DNA of 41,600 nt from Verrucomicrobia bacterium ADurb.Bin006 (GTDB lineage: Bacteria > Verrucomicrobiota > Verrucomicrobiia > Limisphaerales > J093): positions 1 to 41,600 of the forward strand of contig MWFF01000186.1 in NCBI GenBank assembly GCA_002071485.1, in the 5' to 3' direction. A model generated the notes under the pieces. The model did no database searches. It was not told where the DNA came from and was given only the letters and a program-made list of their open reading frames with translations. The stretch's first letter is position 1; each line of letters begins with the position of its first letter. Shown here one piece after another: positions 31,667 to 40,870 of the stretch. The position numbers and the translations under genes were made by a program.

Positions 31667-34294
31667 CCCGGGCGGCGATGCTTCCGCATTCCAGTTTGGC
31701 GGCTGTACGCCCTGAAGATTTCGGAGGAAGAAATCGCGCATGCGCCGCTGATAGTACTCGCCGCCCGAGCCATGGCCGCCGTTGGGGACGATGAGCAGTT
31801 CAAAGTCTTTGTTCGCCCGGACGAGCGCATCGACGAAGCGCAGTGTGGACTCGGGCGGCACGTTGGTGTCCATCTCGCCCACGACCAGGAACAGGCCGCC
31901 CTGAAGCCGGGCCGCATGCTCGATGTTCGACGACTCGGCGTACTGGGGCCCGACGGGATAGCCCATCCACTGTTCGTTCCACGACGCCTTGTCCATGCGG
32001 TTGTCGTGGCATCCGCAGTTCGCCACCGCGGCCTTGTAGAAATCAGGATGAAACAGAACTCCTCCCGCAGCGTTTTGTCCGCCGGCGGATGTGCCGTAAA
32101 GCCCGACGCGATTCACATCGTAGTAGGGGTACTTCGCGGCGATGGCCTTGTGCCAGAGGATGCGATCCGGGAATCCGGCGTCCTTGAGATTTCGCCAACA
32201 GACGTCATGAAACGCCTTGGAACGATTGGCTGTTCCCATGCCGTCCACCTGGACGACGATGAAGCCCGCATCGGTCAACGCGCGAAACCGAGGCTCGGGC
32301 GAGAAGCTCTTTGGCACGTAGGAACTCTGCGGTCCAGCGTAGATATGCTCGATGACGGGGTACTTCTTGGCCGGATCGAGATTCCGCGGGCGGCAGACAA
32401 TCCCCCAGATGTCGGTCTGGCCGTCGCGGCCTTTGGCTACGAAGACCTCGGGCGCCTCCCACCCGCTGCTCTTGAGTTCCGAGATGTCGGCCTCTTCAAG
32501 CAGGCAGACCAGCGCGCCATCGAAAGAGCGCCGCAGTTCGCTCACCGGCGGTTGGTCCACACGGCTCCAGCAGTCGATGTAACACGCGCGGTCGGGCGAG
32601 AACTCGATCGTGTGCGTGCCGTTGCCTTCCGTCAACGCCACCAGGCCGGTCCCGTCGAGGTTCACCCGGTAATGGTGGATGAAGTAGGGGTCCTGGTCGG
32701 GGTTGCGCCCGCTGGCCCGAAACCAGACCTGCCGCGCCTGTTCGTCGATGCGATCGATGCCGCGAACAACCCAATCGCCCTGGGTGATGGGGTTGCGAAT
32801 CCGGCCTTCGTTGACATCGACCAGGTAGAGATGCCGCCAGCCGTCGCGTTCCGACGCATAGACGATCTCATCGGACTGCTCCAGCCAGTTGACATGGGCG
32901 AGGTCCAGGTTCTCCGTGTGAGCCGTCCAGATGAATGTTTCCGTGCGCTCGTCGATGATGGTCCGCGTGTTGCCGGTGACGCACTCGGCCTCGATGAGCC
33001 TCAGACGCTGGTGTCCGCGGTCCACCTGCTGCCACGCAAAACGCTGACCGCCCAGACGCCACCTCAGACGCGGCGATTCCCATTCGTGCTCGAAAGTGTC
33101 GACTTCGGGCTTGATCTGGCGGCGCGTGGCAACATCGAAGATGTTGAGTTCGTGCCTGGCGAACCGGTCGCCAGGCAATGCGTAGGGACGGGATTCGAAT
33201 TGCGCTCGGCCGCCGTTGCGCGGGGAGGATCGAATGAGATAGACCTCCTTCCGATCGCCCGGCTGGACGCGCCAGGCCACCAGCGTCGTGGAATCCGGCG
33301 ACCATTCGAGTCCGCGGTATACGTTGTCTTCCCGGCCATCCTCGCTCAGGCGGATTTCCTCGCCTTCCTCGTCGCGTAAGTACACGTTGGCGTCCTTGAC
33401 GAAGGCGGTCCATCGCCCGTCGGGCGAGCGGTCCGTGCTCCTGCGTCGTTCCCTCGAGCGCGCGGGCGGCGACGAGGGCGGTTGGGGGCGCGCGCCGGTG
33501 ATGAGCGCGGTCTCCGGACGGTCTGCCGCTTCGAAGACCGCGATCGTGTCACCCTGCTCGTTCGTCACAAGCCAGACGTGTCCGCCGTAGGTGTGTTGCA
33601 CCCTGCGGCTGCGGGGCGGGACAGCGCCATAGCTTTGACGGACGCCCTCGTCATTTAGCCAGAAAAGCCGCACCTCGCGATCGAGGCGGTTGTCAAAGAT
33701 GATTTCGGTCTCCGGCCCAGTCCGGGCCGAGGGCCGCTCGCGATCGTCGGCCGGCAAGCCTTCAGAGGGCGGTCCGTCCTCCCGAGCAGGTGCAGGCTGC
33801 ACCCTGTCGGTCGCGAGGTCGAGGGACCAGGTTTTCGAGGCGCCCAGTAACTGCACGGTCAGGCCGTCGGGCGAGAACCGGAGTTCCTCGATCGACAGAA
33901 GTTCGTTCGCGCCATCCTCGCCGATTTGGCGCGCGACCGACTCATGATCGAACGCAGGCGCCCGCGTGCCGAGCCTCGCATCCACCACAATAAACTCGCG
34001 GCTGTCGGCAAGGTCGTTCCGGTACCAGAAGCGTGTGTTGTCCGCGAACCAGTGGGGCACGACCTTTGCCCGATACACGCCGGGCTTCCGCCCGGCGGCG
34101 CGTGTTCCGCGCTCCCGTCGCTGCCGCTGTTGCTGGGATTGCTGTTGCGGAGCGGCGGCTCGGTCCAGGCAGGCGGGCGAATTCGCCGCGGGCGCATCGG
34201 CATCGAGGCCGGGCTCGGGTGCAGGCATGGCGGCCCATGCCAGGACGGTTTCCAGGCCCACGAGGACGGCCAGAGATCGTGCCAGATCAATCAT
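31658..34294 (-). CDS. S9 family peptidase (dipeptidyl-peptidase IV type), exported
   Basis: An 878-residue serine peptidase with an N-terminal signal ([18 protein letters not shown]) and a Gln/Arg-rich low-complexity tract near residue 50 ([14 protein letters not shown]). A beta-propeller follows (e.g. [37 protein letters not shown]), then an alpha/beta-hydrolase domain. The catalytic triad can be placed: Ser736 in YGTSAGG, Asp809 in [12 protein letters not shown] and His841 in PNGGHGSGG. It should release N-terminal dipeptides, possibly X-Pro, in the periplasm. It is divergent from the glycosidase at 34515 across a 220-bp gap in which I see no clear promoter. Confidence 0.92.
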   Translation of the reverse strand: MIDLARSLAVLVGLETVLAWAAMPAPEPGLDADAPAANSPACLDRAAAPQQQSQQQRQRRERGTRAAGRKPGVYRAKVVPHWFADNTRFWYRNDLADSREFIVVDARLGTRAPAFDHESVARQIGEDGANELLSIEELRFSPDGLTVQLLGASKTWSLDLATDRVQPAPAREDGPPSEGLPADDRERPSARTGPETEIIFDNRLDREVRLFWLNDEGVRQSYGAVPPRSRRVQHTYGGHVWLVTNEQGDTIAVFEAADRPETALITGARPQPPSSPPARSRERRRSTDRSPDGRWTAFVKDANVYLRDEEGEEIRLSEDGREDNVYRGLEWSPDSTTLVAWRVQPGDRKEVYLIRSSPRNGGRAQFESRPYALPGDRFARHELNIFDVATRRQIKPEVDTFEHEWESPRLRWRLGGQRFAWQQVDRGHQRLRLIEAECVTGNTRTIIDERTETFIWTAHTENLDLAHVNWLEQSDEIVYASERDGWRHLYLVDVNEGRIRNPITQGDWVVRGIDRIDEQARQVWFRASGRNPDQDPYFIHHYRVNLDGTGLVALTEGNGTHTIEFSPDRACYIDCWSRVDQPPVSELRRSFDGALVCLLEEADISELKSSGWEAPEVFVAKGRDGQTDIWGIVCRPRNLDPAKKYPVIEHIYAGPQSSYVPKSFSPEPRFRALTDAGFIVVQVDGMGTANRSKAFHDVCWRNLKDAGFPDRILWHKAIAAKYPYYDVNRVGLYGTSAGGQNAAGGVLFHPDFYKAAVANCGCHDNRMDKASWNEQWMGYPVGPQYAESSNIEHAARLQGGLFLVVGEMDTNVPPESTLRFVDALVRANKDFELLIVPNGGHGSGGEYYQRRMRDFFLRNLQGVQPPNWNAEASPPGQG

Positions 34295-34514
34295 ATTGCG
34301 TCGTAGTTGGAGTCGGAAGTGTGGCGGAGACCGCGGCAGCGGTCAACGTCCGCAGGTGCCATATGACTTGACGTCCAGGATCGCGTTGGGTTCGGCGTTC
34401 GTGCTGATCGAGGTCCGTTCTTCTGTCCACTTTGATTCGAGAATCCAATTCGAGGAACCGTGTTGACCCGGCCTCTGAATTGCTGTACCTGCAAACTCCA
34501 TGATGGAACGTTCC

Positions 34515-35873
34515 ATGAAGACTCTCCTCTTCGGTCCGGTTCTGTTCGCGTGGCTGGCGGCCGCTGCCGATCTCCCGCCCCTGGTCGTGCCGCGAGGCGT
34601 CGGGGTGAACATCCACTTCAATCGCGGGCATCATGCCGATCTCGATCTGATCGCCGCCGCCGGGTTCAAGTTCATCCGCATGGATTTGGGGTGGTCCGGC
34701 ATCGAGCGCGAACGGGGGCGTTACGACTGGTCGGCCTACGACGAACTCACTGCAAACATCGAGGCGCGGGGTATTCGCCCGCTCTACATCCTGGATTACT
34801 CGAATCCACTGTACGAAGAGACCGTGGCGACGCGCGATCCGGTTTCCGGCCGGGACCACCGGGCGACGGCCTCGCCGCAGCGGCCCGAGAGTGTGGCGGC
34901 CTTTGCCCGGTGGGCGGGTGAGGCGGCCCGGCATTTCAAGGGCCGGCGCGTGGTGTGGGAAATCTGGAATGAACCGAACATCTCGTTCTGGAAACCGAAA
35001 CCTGACGTGGGTCAGTACACAACGCTTGCGCTGGCCACCTGCGAGGCCATCCGCGCGGCCGATCCGCACGCGACAATCATCGGCCCGGCAACGTCCGAAG
35101 TGCCCGTCAAGTTCCTCGAAGAGTTCTTCGCCTCCGGCGTTCTTGCACACCTTGACGCCGTCAGCGTGCATCCCTATCGCAACTATGCCAGACCGCCCGA
35201 GACCGCGGCTGAAGATTACGCCAAGCTGCGCGACCTGATTCGGCGGTATGCGCCGGACGGGCGAAAGGAACTCCCGATCATCAGCGGGGAGTGGGGTTAT
35301 GCGAGCCACACCAAAGGCGTCTCGCCCGAGACGCAAGCCGCCTACATCGTCCGCCAACAACTGGCGAACCTCCTGGCCGGCATCCCGGTCTCGATCTGGT
35401 ACGACTGGAAGAACGACGGCCCCGATCCCGAGGAGCGGGAGCACAACTTCGGCACCGTCTGGCCCGATCTCAAACCGAAACCGGCTTACGCGGCGATTCG
35501 GACGATGACGACCGCCCTGAATGGGTACCGCGTCGCGAGGCGGCTGGAGACCGGAAACAGCCAGGACTACGTCCTCGTGTGCGAGACGGACGGCGGCCCG
35601 GCGAAACTCGTCGCGTGGACCATCGGTGAGCCGCATGAGGTCAGGGTCCCCGCGCGCGCGCAAGGGCGGGTGATAGTTCGCGCGACTCTCGGCTCAGGTG
35701 AGACCACGCTCGGGCTCGAGACGAAGCGCGACGACGGAATCAAGGAGGAGTTGTACGCCCGGTGCGAGTCGGACAAGGATGCCATGTTGCGTTTGACCGT
35801 CGACAACCTCGGGATCGGTCTGGGGCCCATGCCGGTCTATGTCAGCCTCGAGGGCATCGCACTTGATCGGTAG
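34515..35873 (+). CDS. secreted glycoside hydrolase, clan GH-A-like (alpha/beta)8 barrel
   Basis: A 452-residue protein with a signal peptide (MKTLLFGPVLFAWLAAA). The barrel starts GVNIHFNRGHHADLDLIAAA and FKFIRMDLGWSGIERERGRY. The clan-A acid/base Glu is in VVWEIWNEPNISFW and the nucleophile Glu in LPIISGEWGYASHT. Other barrel strands are visible (VSVHPYRNYARP; SIWYDWKNDG). About 100 C-terminal residues form a beta domain. It resembles GH5, GH39 and other clan-A families; I cannot name the family. Starts at 34500 and 34503 are also open; the ATG at 34515 gives the clean signal peptide. Confidence 0.85.
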   Translation: MKTLLFGPVLFAWLAAAADLPPLVVPRGVGVNIHFNRGHHADLDLIAAAGFKFIRMDLGWSGIERERGRYDWSAYDELTANIEARGIRPLYILDYSNPLYEETVATRDPVSGRDHRATASPQRPESVAAFARWAGEAARHFKGRRVVWEIWNEPNISFWKPKPDVGQYTTLALATCEAIRAADPHATIIGPATSEVPVKFLEEFFASGVLAHLDAVSVHPYRNYARPPETAAEDYAKLRDLIRRYAPDGRKELPIISGEWGYASHTKGVSPETQAAYIVRQQLANLLAGIPVSIWYDWKNDGPDPEEREHNFGTVWPDLKPKPAYAAIRTMTTALNGYRVARRLETGNSQDYVLVCETDGGPAKLVAWTIGEPHEVRVPARAQGRVIVRATLGSGETTLGLETKRDDGIKEELYARCESDKDAMLRLTVDNLGIGLGPMPVYVSLEGIALDR

Positions 35874-35949
35874 AGCGGAATGGAGCGCGAGGGCGCGTAC
35901 TTGAGACGATCGGCGTCAACCGTCAGGGCCGCTTCAGCGGGCGCGGGAT

Positions 35950-36043
35950 CGGCCCTCCGGGAGAGCGTGAAGGCGTGAAGGGCGTGAAGGCGTGATAATC
36001 ACCCTCCCCCCCCGCGGCCTCTGAAACGGCCTTCCGGGAGGGC
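35950..36043. repeat. repeat-rich intergenic segment
   Basis: Two near-identical 17-mers, CGGCCCTCCGGGAGAGC at 35950 and CGGCCTTCCGGGAGGGC at 36027 (15 of 17 bases), enclose a short tandem of GCGTGAAG units (35965, 35973, 35982 and a partial one at 35990). No gene is seen between 35874 and 36129. Confidence 0.6.
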
Positions 36044-36066
36044 ATATGCAGGAGGGAGGAATCCCG

Positions 36067-36105
36067 GATAAAAGAAGAAGCCGCTGGCGGGTTCGCAGCG
36101 GCTTC
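36067..36105 (-). terminator. Rho-independent terminator of the PEP-CTERM gene
   Basis: Perfect 10-bp stem GAAGCCGCTG/CAGCGGCTTC (36077-36105) with a 9-base loop. On the minus strand it is followed by a T-rich tail (TTCTTTTAT). It is 24 bases after the stop codon. Confidence 0.85.
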
Positions 36106-36129
36106 GCTGAATCAGTTGTGGTTGCCGAG

Positions 36130-36912
36130 TTACTCGCGCCGGGCGCGGCCCAGAAACGCCAGGGCGCCCAGTCCAAGCAGAGCGAGGGTCGTCGGCTCGG
36201 GAATCACCGTCACCTTGACGTCGTCGTAAAAGGCGGCGCCGTTGGCGGAGCTGAGGCCCGATCCAACCGTGAGTCGGTCAAAGGTGACTGCTCCAGCCGC
36301 GGCGGCGTACTCGATGCCCGCCATGCCCAGGACTCCGTCAACGTAGAAATCCACGGTTGTGTCGGAGAACACGGCCTTGAGTTCATGCCAACCGGTGCTG
36401 CGCGTGGGCACGCCATCCATATTCAGGATGAACCAATTGGGGCCGGGAGAGAACGCCACGCGGGCGGCGTAGTAGGTGTTCAGATCGGCAGCCGTCACCG
36501 GCTCGCTCGTGATGAGGTTCTTGGTCAGCGTTGTATCGTTATAGGCGCCGATTGCGACGAGCTGCGCAAGGGCAGGCGCGTTGTCGCGGATCGTGGCGAA
36601 CTGACGCAGGTTGGCCGATTGCGTCGAATCATAGAAGCGGAACGACCACTCGAGCGGCGCTCCATCCCAGCCCGAGACCGGTGTGATGTCGATGCCGCTG
36701 GCCTTGGCGGTGAGGTCCTGTTGGACTGACTGAGAGCCGCTGGAGGCCTGGTCTGTTGATAGGATCAATCCTCCGCCGGCAACGCCCACATTCCACACCG
36801 CATTGAAGGCAGCCTGGTCGGCGTAACTGTCGAAATTATCGTAGAAGACTGTCTGAGCGTTGACTCCAAAGGTCAGCCCAAGAACTCCAACCAATACTGA
36901 CGTTGTTTTCAT
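36130..36912 (-). CDS. PEP-CTERM sorting domain protein
   Basis: A 260-residue secreted protein with a signal peptide (MKTTSVLVGVLGLTFGVNAQ) and a concanavalin-like beta body (TVFYDNFDSYADQAAFNAVW; FDRLTVGSGLSSANGAAFYD). It ends in a classic PEP-CTERM tail: VIPEPTTLALLGLGALAFLG then RARRE. Such tails are recognised by an exosortase and cleaved on export, linked to exopolysaccharide-rich envelopes. No exosortase gene is in this window. A longer frame to 36978 exists, but the ATG at 36912 starts the signal peptide. It is monocistronic, with its own terminator and a candidate promoter. Confidence 0.88.
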   Translation of the reverse strand: MKTTSVLVGVLGLTFGVNAQTVFYDNFDSYADQAAFNAVWNVGVAGGGLILSTDQASSGSQSVQQDLTAKASGIDITPVSGWDGAPLEWSFRFYDSTQSANLRQFATIRDNAPALAQLVAIGAYNDTTLTKNLITSEPVTAADLNTYYAARVAFSPGPNWFILNMDGVPTRSTGWHELKAVFSDTTVDFYVDGVLGMAGIEYAAAAGAVTFDRLTVGSGLSSANGAAFYDDVKVTVIPEPTTLALLGLGALAFLGRARRE

Positions 36913-36987
36913 AGTGCTCTTCGCCCGCTGGTAAACCTCAGCAACACGTTGTCTGCGCAGGACTTCCCCTGCCTTCATATGGGGGGG

Positions 36988-37015
36988 ATGATTCGCTTTT
37001 GCACGCCTGTGTCAA
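36988..37015 (-). promoter_or_regulatory. candidate sigma70 promoter of the PEP-CTERM gene
   Basis: On the minus strand a perfect TTGACA (37015-37010), a 16-bp spacer and AATCAT (36993-36988), about 76 bases before the start codon. Confidence 0.45.
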
Positions 37016-37021
37016 GCGGAA

Positions 37022-37063
37022 ATCGACAGCGGAAATTGACGTATCGACAGCAAAAACTGACGG
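37022..37063. repeat. two tandem 21-bp units upstream of the PEP-CTERM promoter
   Basis: Two adjacent 21-base units starting at 37022 and 37043, both opening ATCGACAGC and sharing 17 of 21 bases. They lie 7 bases upstream of the -35 element and could be a paired binding site. Confidence 0.6.
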
Positions 37064-37171
37064 GCACTCGGGAGCGAGACCCTCGGGGAACGCGGTCGGG
37101 CCGCATTCGGTGGTCTCAATCGAGCAAGACGGAAGAGGAGATTCGGGAAGACGTCGAGTTGACTATGAGGT

Positions 37172-38866
37172 TCAGGATTGGGATTGGTCCGAGGCGCGCC
37201 TCTCGAGAGAACTCTCTTCCCGACAGGATTCATCCGCGACTCGGCCATCCCACCACGCCCAATTCATCGGATAGACGCCGGGGTCAAAAACCACGTGGTA
37301 GGCGTGCCAGACGACGACGGCCAGGCACGCGAGGATGGCTTCGTAGTAATGAACGGTGGTCGCAACCTCGACCGCCCATCTGGGCAGGATGCGGGTCACG
37401 TCGATTTTGAGCCAGATCATCAGGCCGGTTACCCCCATGATCACAACCCCCCACACCACAGCCCAATACTCGATCTTCTCGACATAGTCAAAGCGTCTGG
37501 TGCGCGGCCTGACAGGCGTCTTGCCAGCCAGGGCGCGGATCCGGTCCCTTGCGTCGCGCACGTCGCCGCGCCGCGGCCAGAGATCGCGGAACAGACGTTT
37601 TCCCTCGATGGTGGTCAGGACGTACAGAACGTGCCAGACCGCAGTGGCCAGGAGAAGAAGACCGAAGATGCGATGAAGCCCCCGGCGAATGGCGTCGTCG
37701 GCCCCCAGGACCCAGGCCATCCAGGAATCGGGGAGCTTGAGTGCGAAGCCCGTTATGGCCAGGGCAATGAAGCTGACAAACAGGAGCATGTGCTGGATGC
37801 GCTGCGTCCGGTCCATACGCATCACCGACCGTCCGGGGGCGCGGCGGGCGGCAGCCGCTTTGAGGAGCCAGACCGTGAGATTATGGGCGGCCATCAGGCC
37901 CACAACAGTGAAGATGATTGTGATGTAGACAGATCGCACCCAGCGATTCACAAGCGACCCCGTGTCTCGCCCTAGGCCGCCGTCTCCGTGAATCCTGCCG
38001 CGCGCGAAGTTCTCGGTCGCGCCGGGATGGCATTTCCCGCAGGTTTCGACCAGGCGATTGGGATGGATCGAGGAATCGGGATCGTGAGAGGGAAGAATGC
38101 GGTGGTATCCGTGGCAACTGGCGCAATTGGCGGCGCGTGTCGAACCGTACTGCACGGCCAGGCCGTGATAGCTCTGATAGAAGGTCCTCACCGGGTCCGG
38201 TGCGGGGCGAAAACTCGCGGTGATCGGCTCGGCTGCGTGGCATTTGCCACAGATTTGGGCCGAGAGCCGGCGCGCGGAAGCGCCATCTGCCCCGGCGCCC
38301 GCGTGCTCGAAATGACAATCCGTGCATAGGGCGGCATCGCGCTCGCCCCGGATGGCCGCCAGACCGTGCACGCTCTCCGCCACGGCCTGCGCGGCTCGAG
38401 GGTGACACGCGCCACAAGTTGCGCTGATCTTCGAGTGATGCAGGGTCGAGTCGGGGGATGTGTCGGGCAGCACCTGGTGGCTGCCGTGACAGTCGCTGCA
38501 TCGTGCCGCTCGAGCCCCGTCTTTGGCTGCCGCTCCGTGCAGGCGGGCGCCGTGGCTTGAGGATTGGTCTTCGTGGCACGCGGCGCAGTCCACCCGTTTG
38601 GCCGCAAGATTGTCGTCCGGATGCTGCCTCGAGATGTCGCCGTGACAGGCGGCACAGGGCATGGCCCCATGCACCGAGGCGCCGTACTTCGCCCCGTCGA
38701 CATGCAACGACACGGTCTGTCCCGCCTCGTTAACCGCAGTCAAATCCGGATCCCCATGACAGTCCATGCATTCGGAACCTTGCATCGAGTCAGCAGCCAG
38801 GGCCATCGAGGTTGCCCACGCTGCCAAGGCCAGACGACAGAGGAGACGGGCGAGTCGGTTCATCAT
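37172..38866 (-). CDS. nine-heme c-type cytochrome fused to a b-type cytochrome membrane domain
   Basis: A 564-residue redox protein. After a signal peptide (LARLLCRLALAAWATSMALA) the periplasmic part has nine CxxCH heme motifs: CMDCH, CAACH, CAACH, CSDCH, CGACH, CTDCH, CGKCH, CASCH and CGKCH. The C-terminal third has about five membrane helices (e.g. YITIIFTVVGLMAAHNLTVW; GLLLLATAVWHVLYVL; AILACLAVVVWHAYHVV) with histidines placed for b hemes. It probably passes electrons between the quinone pool and periplasmic acceptors. The frame is open to 39016, but the ATG at 38866 (GGAA upstream) starts the signal. No partner reductase is adjacent. Confidence 0.9.
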   Translation of the reverse strand: MMNRLARLLCRLALAAWATSMALAADSMQGSECMDCHGDPDLTAVNEAGQTVSLHVDGAKYGASVHGAMPCAACHGDISRQHPDDNLAAKRVDCAACHEDQSSSHGARLHGAAAKDGARAARCSDCHGSHQVLPDTSPDSTLHHSKISATCGACHPRAAQAVAESVHGLAAIRGERDAALCTDCHFEHAGAGADGASARRLSAQICGKCHAAEPITASFRPAPDPVRTFYQSYHGLAVQYGSTRAANCASCHGYHRILPSHDPDSSIHPNRLVETCGKCHPGATENFARGRIHGDGGLGRDTGSLVNRWVRSVYITIIFTVVGLMAAHNLTVWLLKAAAARRAPGRSVMRMDRTQRIQHMLLFVSFIALAITGFALKLPDSWMAWVLGADDAIRRGLHRIFGLLLLATAVWHVLYVLTTIEGKRLFRDLWPRRGDVRDARDRIRALAGKTPVRPRTRRFDYVEKIEYWAVVWGVVIMGVTGLMIWLKIDVTRILPRWAVEVATTVHYYEAILACLAVVVWHAYHVVFDPGVYPMNWAWWDGRVADESCREESSLERRASDQSQS

Positions 38867-38915
38867 AAGCAGTTCCGGCGCGTGCCCTCGTGCTCGGTGA
38901 TGCGTCCGTGGACGC

Positions 38916-38975
38916 GCGGGTGAAACCCGCACGGTCGCGGCGCCGCCCGCCACGCCCGACGGGCGGTCGCGATCG
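38916..38975. repeat. cluster of small hairpins
   Basis: GCGGGT-gaa-ACCCGC (38916-38930), CCGCCCG/CGGGCGG (38943-38966) and the palindrome GCGATCGC (38968-38975), between two divergent genes. REP-like in style, but no second copy was found. Confidence 0.45.
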
Positions 38976-39087
38976 CGCTCAGCGGAGCGTCCTGCTTGGT
39001 CCGTGCATCGTATCACATGGTGCGGACACTCGCGGCTGGACGAAACCGGGCGACGAGACCAGACTGATTCTCACCAGAGTTTTGACT

Positions 39088-39930
39088 ATGCCTTTCGCCA
39101 TCTGCAACGAGATATTTGGGGATTGGCCGATCGAAACGGCCTTTCGCTTTGCCGCTCAGACCGGTTACGACGCCATCGAGATCGCGCCGTTCACGCTCGC
39201 AAACCACGTGACCGATGTCCCAGCCGCCCGGCGCGGCGAGATTCGCGATGCAGCGGCCCGGGCCGGGATTGCGATTGCGGGCATTCATTGGGTTCTGCTC
39301 AAGACCGAAGGCATGCACTTGACGCATTCGGAACGTCCAGTGCGGGAACGTACGGCGCGCTACTTCATCGATCTGGTTGATTTCTGCGCCGATCTGGGGG
39401 GGCACATTATTGTGGTTGGCTCCCCCAAACAGCGCAGTCTTCTGCCGGGCGTGAGCTTCGAGCAGGCTCGAGAGAGCGCGGTCGAGGTTTTTCGCGATGC
39501 GGTGCGCCGAGGCGAGGAGCGCGAGGTGACCATCTGCTTCGAGCCTCTGGCGCCCGCCGAAACGGATTTCATCAACACGGCCGCCGAGGCGGTGTCTCTT
39601 GTGCAACGGTTCGAGTCGCCTCGATTCAAGATCATCCTCGATGTGAAGGCGATGTGCTCGGAGGCGCGCCCTATCCCCGACATCATTCGCGAGGCATGGC
39701 CGCATTTCGCCCATTTTCACGCAAATGATCGCAACCTCAAAGGCCCAGGCTTCGGCGATGTCGATTTTCGTCCGATTGCCGCTGCGTTGCGCGAGGTCGG
39801 ATACGCCGGATACGTCTCGGTCGAGGTATTCGATTTCACGGAGGGTCCTGAAGCGATCGCAACACGGAGTCTGGCATACTTACGGCAGGCGTTTGGGAAT
39901 CCGTATAGCGAGGCGCGCCTCGCTCAGTAG
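39088..39930 (+). CDS. sugar phosphate isomerase/epimerase (TIM barrel)
   Basis: A 280-residue cytoplasmic protein of the xylose-isomerase-like TIM-barrel group. It opens MPFAICNEIFGDWPIETAFR and GYDAIEIAPFTLANHVTD, then HIIVVGSPKQRSLLPGVSFE, TICFEPLAPAETDFINTAAE (metal Glu), FKIILDVKAMCSEARPIPD (Asp), HFAHFHANDRNLKGPGFGDV (His) and GYVSVEVFDFTEGPE (Glu). These fit the Glu/Asp/His/Glu metal ligands of D-tagatose/D-psicose 3-epimerase relatives. Exact sugar unknown. The frame is open to 38890, but the upstream part is repeat sequence. Its last codons include an 18-base perfect palindrome. Confidence 0.88.
   Translation: MPFAICNEIFGDWPIETAFRFAAQTGYDAIEIAPFTLANHVTDVPAARRGEIRDAAARAGIAIAGIHWVLLKTEGMHLTHSERPVRERTARYFIDLVDFCADLGGHIIVVGSPKQRSLLPGVSFEQARESAVEVFRDAVRRGEEREVTICFEPLAPAETDFINTAAEAVSLVQRFESPRFKIILDVKAMCSEARPIPDIIREAWPHFAHFHANDRNLKGPGFGDVDFRPIAAALREVGYAGYVSVEVFDFTEGPEAIATRSLAYLRQAFGNPYSEARLAQ
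39907..39924. repeat. perfect 18-bp palindrome at a gene end
   Basis: AGCGAGGCG/CGCCTCGCT lies inside the last codons of the isomerase gene. It shares AGCGAGGC with the outer arms of the inverted repeat at 31100-31192. Confidence 0.8.
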
Positions 39931-39997
39931 AATCCTTGACCCGTTTAACGCAACACAGAAACTCGACTTGTCTGCAACAAGTTTCGCCATTCTGGAT

Positions 39998-40717
39998 CTA
40001 ACGGCGTCCGGGAGCCGGCGTTGTCGCGGGCGGTCTCAGAGGGGCGGGGGCCTTCTCCGTCGAGCGTGGGCGAGAGACATCCGGAGCGATCGGGAAATGA
40101 TTCGTGAGTTGGCTCACGCCGATGCGCAAAGCGAGGCGCCCCAGGGCATATAACACGTCCTTTTCGGTGTCGAGGTTGGTATAGATTTCATTCTGGACAC
40201 CGAGATTTATGGTTTGGATTCGGCCCGGGGCCGCCAGGTTGAGGCGATGCAGGCGGCCCAGCGAGAGATTGAGCATGTCCAAACCCCCGAACGTGAAGTC
40301 GCTTCGAGGTTCAGACGCTTGTTTGCGGCGAAGTCGCCGGTGAATCGACTCGAGGTTCGTCTGCCCCGCGACATCTTCAACTATGCTGGCTTCCGCGAGA
40401 TTCAGTCGGAAGAGGCGAAGATGCACCCGGCGCTGAAGCAGCGCCAGCCTGTCATATTCCACATGACACTCGGCCACGTGCAGGAACACCGAACCGCCGA
40501 ACTCGGGCGGATTGTAGAGGCGGAGGTTCTCGACAGTGAGCCTCGGTGAGAGAATGCCGACTTCGAGCCGTCCGATCCGCGTCTCCAGGCCTGTCTCGCG
40601 CTCGATATGGCTGGCAAGCAGTTCCTTCAGCAGCAGGTCCTTCAGCAGCACCACCCCGATCGAGAGGACAAGCCCCACAACCAGCAGTCGGAACAGCCAG
40701 CGAAAAACGAATCGCAT
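39998..40717 (-). CDS. AsmA-like inner-membrane-anchored protein
   Basis: A 239-residue protein with one N-terminal transmembrane helix (LFRLLVVGLVLSIGVVLL) followed by the start of an AsmA/DUF748-type beta-groove: HIERETGLETRIGRLEVGIL, RLTVENLRLYNPPEFGGSVF and CHVEYDRLALLQRRVHLRLF. Large AsmA-family proteins move or shield lipids between membranes; this short form has only the first module and a Pro-rich tail (APAPLRPPATTPAP). It may anchor or adapt rather than form a complete bridge. Function not established. Confidence 0.75.
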   Translation of the reverse strand: MRFVFRWLFRLLVVGLVLSIGVVLLKDLLLKELLASHIERETGLETRIGRLEVGILSPRLTVENLRLYNPPEFGGSVFLHVAECHVEYDRLALLQRRVHLRLFRLNLAEASIVEDVAGQTNLESIHRRLRRKQASEPRSDFTFGGLDMLNLSLGRLHRLNLAAPGRIQTINLGVQNEIYTNLDTEKDVLYALGRLALRIGVSQLTNHFPIAPDVSRPRSTEKAPAPLRPPATTPAPGRR

Positions 40718-40870
40718 GCAGTTCTCGTATCACATCATCGCGCGCCCTGGCGATACTTAACAAGAGAGTCCTCACGACCGACAGAGTGCTCCTGCTCGCC
40801 TTTCTGGGCGCGGTTCCGCCAACTAGCCCCGTCGCGGTTGCTCGCGCGAAGCGTGTGAAAAAGTCGGGCT

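Noticed and set aside
31304..33379. A 691-codon plus-strand frame opposite the S9 peptidase
   Set aside because: Fully antisense to a peptidase with an intact catalytic triad; the composition is typical of a shadow frame.
34463..34491. Promoter for the clan-A glycosidase (TTGACC at 34463)
   Set aside because: No acceptable -10 element at 16-18 bp spacing.
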